Shown here: positions 43,691 to 51,845 of the stretch, piece after piece
Layout of the letters: every line of letters begins with the position of its first letter
How positions within the stretch are numbered: position 1 is the stretch's first letter
Source: Candidatus Latescibacterota bacterium
GTDB taxonomy: Bacteria; Latescibacterota; UBA2968; UBA8231
DNA: 64,000 nucleotides
Assembly: GCA_022827835.1 (NCBI GenBank)
Contig: JAJEIO010000019.1
Span: 248,001-312,000, forward strand
Reading direction: 5' to 3'
Notes under the pieces: model-generated
What the model was told of the DNA's origin: nothing
The model's database searches: none
What the model saw: the letters and a program-made list of their open reading frames with translations, nothing else
Translations under genes and position numbers: made by a program

Positions 43691-44458
43691 ATGGGCATCC
43701 TCGACCGCTTCTCCCTCCTCGACCGCAAGGCGCTGGTCACCGGCGGCGGCTCTGGCATTGGGCAGGCCCTCGCCGTCGCCCTTGCCGAGGCGGGTGCGGA
43801 CGTGGCCATTGCCGACATTGACTCCGCTGGTACCGCTGATACCTGTACTCGGATTGAAAACCTCGGTCGCCGGACTCTGGCTATCCCTACAGATGTCACC
43901 GCCAAGGACCAAGTCGAAAACATGGTCGATACCGTCCTCGCCGCTTGGGGTTGGCTGGACATCGGCGTCAACAGCGCTGGCATTGCCTTGCGCGGCCCCA
44001 TCGAGGATATCAGCGAGGCCGATTGGGACCGGGTGCTCGACCTAGACCTCAAAGCGGTTTTTCTCTGCTGTCAGGCCGAGGGTCGAATCATGCTAGAGCA
44101 AGGCTCCGGCTCGATCATCAACGTCGTCTCGATCTCGTCCCACGTCGTCAACCGCCCCCAACTGCACGGCCACTACAACGCGGCCAAGGCAGGTGCTTAC
44201 CAGCTAACTAGAGTGTGCGCTGCTGAATGGGCCGCGCGCGGCGTCCGCGTCAATTCCATCAGCCCCGGCCACACGCTCACCCCCATGACCGCTCACGCCG
44301 AAGACGACATGAAAAACGCTTGGCTCGCCAACACGCCGATGGGCCGTCTAGGCGTCCCGGCCGACTATCAAGGGGCCGTCGTCTTCCTCGCTTCGGACGC
44401 CTCTGCTTACGCTACCGGCCACGACTTGGTCGTCGATGGCGGGTACTCGCTCTGGTGA
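43691..44458 (+). CDS. Short-chain dehydrogenase/reductase (SDR)
   Basis: A 255-residue classical SDR. The cofactor motif is VTGGGSGIGQ (about 17-25), with Asp42 at the end of the second strand (ADID) favouring NAD(H). NSAGIAL is the structural motif, Ser near 149 (VVSISS) and Tyr162-x-x-x-Lys166 (YNAAK) the catalytic set, and SPGHTLTPM the C-terminal loop. VFLASDASAYATGHDLVVDGG is typical of gluconate 5-dehydrogenase/ketoreductase relatives. It probably reduces or oxidises the product of the preceding enolase-superfamily enzyme. It converges with the outer-membrane barrel gene. Confidence 0.9.
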   Translation: MGILDRFSLLDRKALVTGGGSGIGQALAVALAEAGADVAIADIDSAGTADTCTRIENLGRRTLAIPTDVTAKDQVENMVDTVLAAWGWLDIGVNSAGIALRGPIEDISEADWDRVLDLDLKAVFLCCQAEGRIMLEQGSGSIINVVSISSHVVNRPQLHGHYNAAKAGAYQLTRVCAAEWAARGVRVNSISPGHTLTPMTAHAEDDMKNAWLANTPMGRLGVPADYQGAVVFLASDASAYATGHDLVVDGGYSLW

Positions 44459-44485
44459 GGATAATTCTCCGCCTTATCCGACGGG

Positions 44486-45739
44486 CTAGAAATTATACAT
44501 CAGGCTCAGATCAACGAAGCTGTCGCGTCGGGTCTCGTAGTGGATATCCGCTTGGTCGATATTGAGGAGATAGATCGACTCTAGGTTCACAGACCACTGG
44601 TCAGCGATGCGCCGCTCCAATGCGACGGCCAGTGCGCGGGTAGAACGGTCCACATCCCCCAGCATACTAGCGATAATTTCACTGCTCTGAACATCGTTAA
44701 ACGCAAGGCGAGCGGCGCAGAAGAGGTCGTTTTCGAGCGTATTGGGCGAGCGGCTTGGAGTCGCATTGCGACCGCGCCCATCGTAATTCCATTCGCCGAG
44801 CAAACTGAGATCGGCAGCTGAGCCAAATACGGAGTAGAAAGTGTACTCTCCGCCAAAAACGGCAGCAACGTAGTCCTCTTCCCTGCCGACAAGGTTGCGA
44901 GCACCGGTGCGCTGAATGGCCTCCAGCTTGAACAACCAAGAGCCGACCGTTAGTTGGGCATCCAGTCCAAACTGGCGGATCTGCGCGTAGTACTGACCTA
45001 AAGCTGGCGTGCCGCTACGGTCCAAGAGTAGCTTCAGAGCAGGCTCCCGGCTGGTGCCGTTGAATGCGCTCACACCCATATCGAGGAGTCCAAAACTGTA
45101 ACTGTAGCGGGCGGCGAGATCCACGTGCCGCTCCTTGGCCTCGCTCTCGTACTCGATATGCTCAGCTTCTACCACGAGCGGCAGGCGTAGGCGGCCCGCT
45201 CGGCCTGGAAAGGTGCGGGCGCGGTGATAGGGCAGACCCAGTATTTCCATCACCCCCCAATCACTAGACCAAGTGAGCTGGACCATGGGTTGCCCCAACT
45301 TGGCCTCTCCGGCCGGATGTTCGACGAAATCGACTTGGTTGATGATATCGACCAGGTGCTGCGATTCGGTAACGCCCCAGAACACCTGATCGACGCCCAC
45401 GCGCAGTTCCCATTCGCCATCGCCAATTTCGCCGAATAGCAGCAGATAGGCTTCGCGCAGGTCGGCATGGGTGCGGCGTGAGTCGGTGTTGTCGTAGCGA
45501 AAGAACGGTGCTAAAGTGAGGCTTCTACCCTCGGCGTCTTCAAGGTAGAGTTCGGGCACCGCAACAAAGCCGCTCGCATGGGAGCGTTGGCCGGAATGAG
45601 CGCCGGGTTCGGGAAACCATCGACTTTCGCCGTTCAAGCGTCCGGAGAACTCGTGGTCAATCTCGATTCCGGCCCGCGCCTTGACGGCAAAGACCAAGGC
45701 CAAAATCCAGACAGCGCCGAAAGCCGCACGGAACAGCAT
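44486..45739 (-). CDS. Outer-membrane beta-barrel protein of the RND/LolA-like operon
   Basis: A 417-residue protein with a signal peptide (about 1-24, ending ARAG) and long runs of alternating amphipathic strands (ERHVDLAARYSYSFGLLDMG, RIADQWSVNLESIYLL). It ends in LSLMYNF; a C-terminal Phe is the classic barrel-insertion signal. The start is ATG 45739, coupled by one base to the LolA-like stop (TGATG); the open frame further upstream lies inside that gene. It probably forms the outer-membrane exit or receptor for whatever the RND protein and the LolA-like carrier handle. It resembles no porin subfamily that I can name. Confidence 0.75.
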   Translation of the reverse strand: MLFRAAFGAVWILALVFAVKARAGIEIDHEFSGRLNGESRWFPEPGAHSGQRSHASGFVAVPELYLEDAEGRSLTLAPFFRYDNTDSRRTHADLREAYLLLFGEIGDGEWELRVGVDQVFWGVTESQHLVDIINQVDFVEHPAGEAKLGQPMVQLTWSSDWGVMEILGLPYHRARTFPGRAGRLRLPLVVEAEHIEYESEAKERHVDLAARYSYSFGLLDMGVSAFNGTSREPALKLLLDRSGTPALGQYYAQIRQFGLDAQLTVGSWLFKLEAIQRTGARNLVGREEDYVAAVFGGEYTFYSVFGSAADLSLLGEWNYDGRGRNATPSRSPNTLENDLFCAARLAFNDVQSSEIIASMLGDVDRSTRALAVALERRIADQWSVNLESIYLLNIDQADIHYETRRDSFVDLSLMYNF

Positions 45740-46548
45740 CAACGCGCCCGTTTCAGCCCGGTTCGCGTAAAATCGCGGTCGTCTAGATCTGTTTGGAATT
45801 GAAAATCCGACCAAGTCAAAACGGTACTTTTGCCGGTTAGATGATTTTCCATCGTCATCTCGCCAGCGCGCCAGTAGCTCTCCAGGTACTGCTGGTAATT
45901 CCCCAGCGTAAGCGTCTTCAAATGGGCATCCTTGCGGTCGTAGTACTCCACTTTCCACACGCGCAGTTCATCCTTGTCGCGCCAGACCACTTGGCGGCTA
46001 TAGCCGGATTTTTTATCCACGGGAACGCGTTCGGAGACCGTGCAGGTCAAATCGCCACAAGGCTCGTCGCGCAGATAGCGGTAGGTGAATTTCTCCACGG
46101 CCTCGGCGGTCAGGTCTTCATAGGCAAATTCGCTCCCCATGAAAGAACCAGAGCGGTTCGACGAACTAATGCGCTTGACTCGCTTCAGAGCAGGTAGGTA
46201 GAGCCATTGGTCGTCCGCGCTTTCCCGATGCGCGTGAATGAGCAACGCCGTTCCCTGGACATCGCGCGGCTCATCGAACACAAACAGGCTTTTGTCGCCA
46301 TCGTCGGAGACTTCGAGGACCTTTACCCGAAGCTGGCGTCGGCTCTCTTGTCCGTGTTTGTTGCGCAGAACCATGGTTTGTTGGGCCGTAAAGTTGCCAA
46401 AGCCTGCCTCGCGAGCGCGGGAATCTTGGGCGATTTTCAGTCCGATTTCCTCGGGAGTAGCACTCTCAGAGTGGGCAGGTGCCGCGCCAAGACAGAAAAT
46501 GATGAGACAAAGCGCGAAAAACGGCAGCATGGATCGCGTGGAAATCAT
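45739..46548 (-). CDS. LolA-like outer-membrane lipoprotein-sorting protein
   Basis: A 269-residue periplasmic protein with a signal peptide (about 1-27, ending AHSE). The LolA/LppX-like half-barrel is recognisable by SLFVFDEPRDVQGTALLIH, QWLYLPALKRVKRISSS and GSFMGSEFAYEDL, the pattern seen in proteins encoded next to RND/MMPL exporters. Such carriers shuttle a lipid or lipoprotein between membranes. ATG 46548 overlaps the RND stop by 4 bp (ATGA) and GGAG lies upstream; the longer frame to 46650 lies inside the RND gene. Confidence 0.85.
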   Translation of the reverse strand: MISTRSMLPFFALCLIIFCLGAAPAHSESATPEEIGLKIAQDSRAREAGFGNFTAQQTMVLRNKHGQESRRQLRVKVLEVSDDGDKSLFVFDEPRDVQGTALLIHAHRESADDQWLYLPALKRVKRISSSNRSGSFMGSEFAYEDLTAEAVEKFTYRYLRDEPCGDLTCTVSERVPVDKKSGYSRQVVWRDKDELRVWKVEYYDRKDAHLKTLTLGNYQQYLESYWRAGEMTMENHLTGKSTVLTWSDFQFQTDLDDRDFTRTGLKRAR

Positions 46549-48827
46549 GAATTTCTCCGGTCGATGGCAATCAGCAGCGTTGGCAGGAGTAGAAAGTCGG
46601 CGACAAGCGCGAAGATAATCGTGATCGTGACCAAAAGTCCGAGCGCCCAACTCACCTCAAATCCCGATGTGGCGAACACCAGAAAGCCGACCGACAAAAC
46701 CGCGGTCGTCGTCCATAAAGCGTGGCCCACCGTGTGGAAGGCCGAGCGCACGGCCTCGGGTGCTGGCAGACCTTCGCGCCGGGCCTTCAGATATTTGCTC
46801 AAAAAATGAACTGTATCATCCACGACAATGCCGAAGACAACGGCGATGACCACGGAGGACGCAATGCCCACGTGGCCGACGAGATAGCCCCACAGGCCGA
46901 AGCTCATAATGGCGGGGATGAAGTTGGGCAGCAGACTGAGAAGCCCGACTCGAACGCTCTTGAAAATCCAAATCAAGATGAACGAAATGAGCACCATGGC
47001 CGTGATCGTACCGCGCAACATGCTGTTGATGTTGCGCAGCGACAGGTGGGCAAACACGACGCTCAGGCCCGATGCTTCCTGGGCAAAAGCAGGGGCATTG
47101 GCGCGCAGCCAGACTTGGGCGCGCTCGTCGAGTTCGCGTATATCGCGCGACCACGCATTTTTGGTTGTCACGACTAGACGCGTAGCGGATTTGGCGACAT
47201 CAATGCGGTCATTGAGGTCACTGCCGAACGGCAGCGAAAGCTCGTAGAGCAACAGGTACTGCGCCGCGAGGTCTGGGTCTTCGGGCAGGCGATAGAAGGC
47301 TGGATCATCGCCGTGCATGTTTTTGTTGAGACGCTTCATAATGTCCGAAAACGCTTGGACGTGAGTCACTTCGGGTTGCTGCCGGTACCATTCGACAAAA
47401 GCATCGACCTTGCGCAAATAGTCGGGATCAGTGATGCCGCCTTCGCGCCCTGCACTCAGCGAGTATTCCAGTTTGTCTAGACCGGTCAGGTTATCAATGA
47501 CATAATCCGTATCGCGCCGGAACTCGTAGCGATCATCAAAGTACTGCGCCATGTTGTCGCTTAGCTCAATGCGGGGAATGCCGATTGCTAACACCACGAT
47601 CACCAAGGAGACGGAGCCAAGCAGGAATGTTCTCCGCGCGATGACAAAGTCGGCGAAGCGGTCGAAGAACGCCGTTCCCTCGGACTGGATGCGGCGCGCG
47701 CGCAACGGCAGAATCGAGAGCAATGCCGGCAGGAGCGTCATGGTGTATATGAGAGCGCACAATACGCCAAACGCCACGTAGTTGCCCAAGACGTGAAACG
47801 GCGGCGAATCCGAGGCATTCAGGCTGAGGAATCCAATCGCCGTGGTGACCGAGGTGATAAATACCGGATAGGCATTGATGCGAATCGATTCGACAATCGC
47901 CGCGTTTTTATCCAGCCCGCGCCGCATACCCAGTAAAACACTCGTGACAATGTGGATTGAATCCGCGATGGCTATGACCATGACAATGATCGGCACGCCG
48001 GCGTTGGTGGGGCTGAACACCACGCCATTCCACCCGGCGAATCCCAAGGTCGTATTGACGACAAATACGAGCACGGCGACAATGGCCAAAGTACTGAGAA
48101 TCGAACGCAGGAGAATAATGGAGGCACCTACGATGATGAGAAACACAATAGGTGTCAGGGTCTCCATGTCGCTCTTCGTAACATCGGAGAACGCTCGATG
48201 CATGATCACATCACCGGTCATGTAATAATCGATATCCGGATGGTTCGCGCGGGCCTCGGCTAGGACCGAATTGAGATAGTCGGTAATTTCGATCACGGCC
48301 TGATCTGGATTTTCGGGCAGGATAAAATTGATAGCCACCCCGGCCGTGTGTCCGTCATGTGCGACCAGACGCCCGGCAATCTCGATCGCGTCCAGCGCGA
48401 TCTTTTCGATGCGCACCACATCGGTATCGCTCAGTGCAGATGCGTCATCAACGAGCGGAGCGACGACCAAATCATCCTCAAATGCTTCGCTGTGGGTATA
48501 GTTGGTAAGGGAGTTGACGCGACTGGAATAAGGCGCGCGCCACGCAGCTTCGGTCAATTCTTCAATTGCGACAAGCGCCTCGCGGGTGAACACCGAGCCA
48601 TCGCGGGGTGCAATGGCAATCAGCGCCGCATTGGAGACGGAATACGTGTTTTCTAGGGCGTCGAACGCGGCGAGTTGTGGATTGTCTTCGCTGAACAGAA
48701 CGCGGTAATCATTGGTAACAGTGATGAAGCGAGCACCAGCCGTGATGGCGAGCATGACCAGCGTTGCCAGCACGACGACCAGCCACCGACGGCGCAGAAT
48801 GGCAGCGATATAGCGTTCCAATTGCAT
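46545..48827 (-). CDS. RND/MMPL superfamily exporter
   Basis: A 760-residue transporter of the hydrophobe/HAE3-like RND group. A first helix (about 15-35) precedes a periplasmic porter domain (DYRVLFSEDNPQLAAF). Five to six helices follow, with IADSIHIV (about 295) carrying the proton-relay Asp region, then a second porter domain and helix bundle with VFGIVVDDTVHFLSKYLKA. The short C-terminal tail stops after RRNS. Such proteins move lipids, hopanoids or polyketide lipids to the outer membrane together with LolA-like carriers. No Shine-Dalgarno is visible; upstream lies a duplicated fragment of its own coding sequence. Confidence 0.9.
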   Translation of the reverse strand: MQLERYIAAILRRRWLVVVLATLVMLAITAGARFITVTNDYRVLFSEDNPQLAAFDALENTYSVSNAALIAIAPRDGSVFTREALVAIEELTEAAWRAPYSSRVNSLTNYTHSEAFEDDLVVAPLVDDASALSDTDVVRIEKIALDAIEIAGRLVAHDGHTAGVAINFILPENPDQAVIEITDYLNSVLAEARANHPDIDYYMTGDVIMHRAFSDVTKSDMETLTPIVFLIIVGASIILLRSILSTLAIVAVLVFVVNTTLGFAGWNGVVFSPTNAGVPIIVMVIAIADSIHIVTSVLLGMRRGLDKNAAIVESIRINAYPVFITSVTTAIGFLSLNASDSPPFHVLGNYVAFGVLCALIYTMTLLPALLSILPLRARRIQSEGTAFFDRFADFVIARRTFLLGSVSLVIVVLAIGIPRIELSDNMAQYFDDRYEFRRDTDYVIDNLTGLDKLEYSLSAGREGGITDPDYLRKVDAFVEWYRQQPEVTHVQAFSDIMKRLNKNMHGDDPAFYRLPEDPDLAAQYLLLYELSLPFGSDLNDRIDVAKSATRLVVTTKNAWSRDIRELDERAQVWLRANAPAFAQEASGLSVVFAHLSLRNINSMLRGTITAMVLISFILIWIFKSVRVGLLSLLPNFIPAIMSFGLWGYLVGHVGIASSVVIAVVFGIVVDDTVHFLSKYLKARREGLPAPEAVRSAFHTVGHALWTTTAVLSVGFLVFATSGFEVSWALGLLVTITIIFALVADFLLLPTLLIAIDRRNS

Positions 48828-48832
48828 AGGCG

Positions 48833-48878
48833 TTTTCTAAAGCGTCGAATGCGACGAGTTGCGGATAACAGAATGCGA
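48833..48878 (-). pseudogene. Truncated duplicate of RND codons ~41-60
   Basis: Between the oxygenase stop and the RND start, minus-strand bases 48878-48833 match the RND coding segment 48707-48649. The shared block runs TTTTCTA..GCGTCGAA.GCG.CGAGTTG.GGAT on the + strand; after an internal deletion of about 11 nt the match resumes at AACAGAA.GCG. It translates PQLVAFDALENAY, versus PQLAAFDALENTY in the intact gene. Confidence 0.7.
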
Positions 48879-48880
48879 TT

Positions 48881-50056
48881 TCACCAACGCGATGGGTCTC
48901 CGTGTAGCTCGTCGGGCAATCGGTAACTGATCCCCTCTTCATCGAGCACAGATATGTCGAGCATGGTCATAAAATTTTGGGTGCGCAGACCTTTGGCGCG
49001 TTGCCTAGGTCCTCTAAGGGCATCAATAACCTCTTGGATCCTGCGCCGCATCCGCAAATACACCAGCGTGCCGGTCGTCCGACTTTTGGGGAACATGAGT
49101 TGGTCGGCGAGCTCGTCGCCGAGCAATGCACGCGAAAGGCGGTATCCATAGCTAAGCAGGGCCTTGCGCTCGTCTTTGTCTTCAATGCCGATCACTAAGG
49201 GGGCCGAGTTAATCACCGAGTTTGCCATGGCGATGGCTTCCACGCCAAAGGGCGGCTCACACATGTAGCCCACGCGGAATATCTCGCGGGCCTCGGCCTC
49301 ATCGCGGAATATGAGTGCGTCGGGCACTCCCATCAGCCAAGCGGTGTAGCGCCAGATTTGCATAAAACTGTCGCGCTCTTCGTCGTTCAGCCGCGCTCCA
49401 ATCCTCCCGGCGGCCCACAGCATCATTCCAGAGAAGTTACAGGACGCGAGCGCGATATGGGCAACACTCAGCGGCATTCCGTGGGCTTCTTGGTCCCAGT
49501 CTTCAGAAACGAGCAACTGTTGCCTGACCCGCGCGTGTACCAGCCGCAGGCGGACGGACAGTTTCCAGCCCTCGCCATGCCGATCTAGGCCGCCTGGCAT
49601 CATAATCTCTAAGAGATGCCGGATATTCTGCCGCAGCCGCCGTACCCCCCGATCAGTCAGCCGCCCCGTGATGAAAAACGATTGGCTGATTAGCGTCGTA
49701 AAACCCCGGACGATGATATCCGTGACAAATGCGGTGAGAAATAGGTCTGAGTAGGCGTGGAATTTGCGGCATCCAGCATACACTACCTGTGGGTCGAACC
49801 ACTCAGGCGGCGTCCCAATCCGATCAAAGAACTCCCCCACTGCCGGCGGTGCCGAGCGCAATGTCTCCTCATCCTCATCCATCCCAGCCCTGATGAATTC
49901 GGCCTGCTGATCCTGGTCGGCGGCAGCTATTGCATTGACTAAGGAATCAGCTTCGGGATCGCCGATGAGCGTGTGCTTGATGTACTTATCAGCAAGCTCA
50001 GGGTTGGACGCGCGGGCCTTTTCGTATCCGGGCTCGTATGCAACAGGTATCCTCAT
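48881..50056 (-). CDS. MpaB/Lcp-type haem oxygenase (DUF2236 family)
   Basis: A 391-residue, mostly helical protein of the oxygenase MpaB/latex-clearing (Lcp, RoxB-like) family. The conserved core is RLRLVHARVRQQL (about 170-182), whose His is the expected proximal haem ligand, followed by HGMPLSVAHIALASCNFSGMMLWAAGRIG and RYTAWLMGVPDALI. No signal peptide is seen, so it is cytoplasmic or membrane-associated. Characterised relatives cleave polyisoprenoid or prenyl chains oxidatively. It lies 53 bp upstream of the RND exporter, separated by the exporter's duplicated fragment, and probably modifies a lipid for that export system. Confidence 0.82.
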   Translation of the reverse strand: MRIPVAYEPGYEKARASNPELADKYIKHTLIGDPEADSLVNAIAAADQDQQAEFIRAGMDEDEETLRSAPPAVGEFFDRIGTPPEWFDPQVVYAGCRKFHAYSDLFLTAFVTDIIVRGFTTLISQSFFITGRLTDRGVRRLRQNIRHLLEIMMPGGLDRHGEGWKLSVRLRLVHARVRQQLLVSEDWDQEAHGMPLSVAHIALASCNFSGMMLWAAGRIGARLNDEERDSFMQIWRYTAWLMGVPDALIFRDEAEAREIFRVGYMCEPPFGVEAIAMANSVINSAPLVIGIEDKDERKALLSYGYRLSRALLGDELADQLMFPKSRTTGTLVYLRMRRRIQEVIDALRGPRQRAKGLRTQNFMTMLDISVLDEEGISYRLPDELHGDPSRW

Positions 50057-50367
50057 GGGCTTATGAATCCGTGTCGAGGCTGCCGTTGGGCAACCTGAAA
50101 AGGCAAGATTTATTCAGGCCCGAATAGGAGAGCATTTGTCTCATGGCATCTTCTTAACCCGGCCTGGGTAAGATGAAGGTGATGCCTGTCCTTTTCTGTC
50201 TTCAGAAAACGATAAGTCCCTGCTCAAAAGAAATCAACGACGAAATCTATTTCCATTTGACCAGTAGCGATTTCCCAACTAGCGACCTCTGATGGGAGTG
50301 CCGCCTTCGACGCTGTATGGCAAAATGAGAAAGTTGGGTATTAAAGTTCCTAATACCGCCCAAGCAC
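50057..50367. other. Non-coding gap between the oxygenase and ino1 genes
   Basis: These 311 bp are the leader side of the oxygenase gene and the 3' side of ino1. They are AT-richer than the flanks. I see no credible gene, terminator or repeat here; frames crossing it are short or shadows of ino1. Confidence 0.6.
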
Positions 50368-51681
50368 CTAGTCGTAGTACTCCTGACCCAAGTGGGTAAT
50401 TAGATCTTCGCCCTGCAAGAAGCGCAGCGTGTTCTTGAGCTTCATGAGCTGGATGAAGAGGTCGTGCTCGGGGTAGAGGTCGGGTGCGGTCATCGGGCTT
50501 TTGAAGTAAAACGAGAGCCACTCTTGAATCCCCCCCATCTGCGCGCGCTGCGCCAAGTCGGCAAACAGCACCAAGTCCAAGACCAGCGGCGCGGCGAGAA
50601 TCGAATCGCGGCAGAGGAAATCGACCTTGATCTGCATGGGCATTCCCATCCAGCCGAAGATGTCGATGTTGTCCCAACCCTCTTTCTCGTCGCCGCGCGG
50701 CGGATAGTAGTTGATCCGCACCTTATGGTAAATATCGCCGTAGAGTTCGGGATAGAGATTGGGCTGTAAGATGAACTCTAGCACGTCGAGCTTGCTGACT
50801 TCCTTGGTCTTGAACGAATCGGGGTCGTCGAGCACTTCGCCGTCGCGATTGCCCAAGATGTTGGTCGAAAACCAGCCCTGCACGCCGAGCATCCGCGCCT
50901 TGAGACCCGGGGCCAACAAGGTCTTCATCAGAGTCTGACCGGTCTTGAAGTCCTTGCCACCGATGGGCACGCCCTTTTGCCGCGCCAGTTCGACCATGGC
51001 CGGGACGTCCACGGTCAAATTCGGCGCGCCGTTTAGAAAGGGTACGCCTTCCTGGAGCGCGGCGTACGCGTAGATCATGCTCGGGGGTATGGCCGGGTGG
51101 TTTTCCTGGATGGCTTTTTCGAGACTTTCAATCTCGTTGTGTACTTCGTGGTGCTGCATGAAAACCTCGGTGCTGCCGCACCAGATCATCACCAGCCGCT
51201 CGACGCCGTTGTCGGCCTTGAAGCGCTGGATGTCTTCGCGCACTTCTAGCACGGCATCCCACTTGCTCTTGGCGCTTTTGACGTTGGAGCCTTCGAGGCG
51301 GCGCACGTAGTTGCGGTCGAAAACCGCGGGCATTGGCTTGACGGCCTTGAGCGGGTCCGCGATCTGGTCGAGTAGCCTCTGGTCCAAGACGCCAGCGTGG
51401 ATGGCCGAGTCATAGGCGTCCTCTGGAAAGACGTCCCAGCCGCCGAAGACCAAGCTGTCGATATCGGCCAAAGGCACGAAGTCCTTGATGAGCGGCGAGC
51501 GTCCTTCGGTGCGCTTGCCCAGGCGGATGGTGCCCATCTGGGTCAGTGAGCCGATGGGCTGGCCAATGCCAGCTTTGATGGCTTCGACGCCGGCGATAAC
51601 CGTGGTGGCCACAGCGCCCATGCCGGGAATTAGGACGCCGAGTTTGCCCGTGGCCGGAGCGATGGATTTGGGTTGGTTCAC
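50368..51681 (-). CDS. ino1: Myo-inositol-1-phosphate synthase
   Basis: A 437-residue NAD-dependent synthase converting glucose-6-phosphate to inositol-1-phosphate. The nucleotide motif is LGVLIPGMGAVATTVIAG. Further landmarks are VFGGWDVF, GAPNLTVDVPA, GGKDFKTGQTLMKTLLAPGLKAR (catalytic Lys/Asp block), GWFSTNILGNRDG and KVDFLCRDSILAAPLVLDL. The start is GTG 51681 with AAGGAG about 7 nt before it. It stands alone behind an AT-rich 164-bp leader. With the inositol monophosphatase-family gene at 22864-23652 it could supply free inositol or phosphatidylinositol head groups. Confidence 0.92.
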   Translation of the reverse strand: MNQPKSIAPATGKLGVLIPGMGAVATTVIAGVEAIKAGIGQPIGSLTQMGTIRLGKRTEGRSPLIKDFVPLADIDSLVFGGWDVFPEDAYDSAIHAGVLDQRLLDQIADPLKAVKPMPAVFDRNYVRRLEGSNVKSAKSKWDAVLEVREDIQRFKADNGVERLVMIWCGSTEVFMQHHEVHNEIESLEKAIQENHPAIPPSMIYAYAALQEGVPFLNGAPNLTVDVPAMVELARQKGVPIGGKDFKTGQTLMKTLLAPGLKARMLGVQGWFSTNILGNRDGEVLDDPDSFKTKEVSKLDVLEFILQPNLYPELYGDIYHKVRINYYPPRGDEKEGWDNIDIFGWMGMPMQIKVDFLCRDSILAAPLVLDLVLFADLAQRAQMGGIQEWLSFYFKSPMTAPDLYPEHDLFIQLMKLKNTLRFLQGEDLITHLGQEYYD

Positions 51682-51845
51682 AGGAGTCTCCTTTTGTATG
51701 GAAGAGTTATGTCATTTGCCGGAAAATAAAGTAGAAGATTCTATTCATTGGGCAAATTAATTATTACTATGTAATTAATAGAAAAAATTTATGAATTGTA
51801 CCCAGTTAAAACGGGACGGGAGCGAAAATAGCAGCGGGATGGGAA

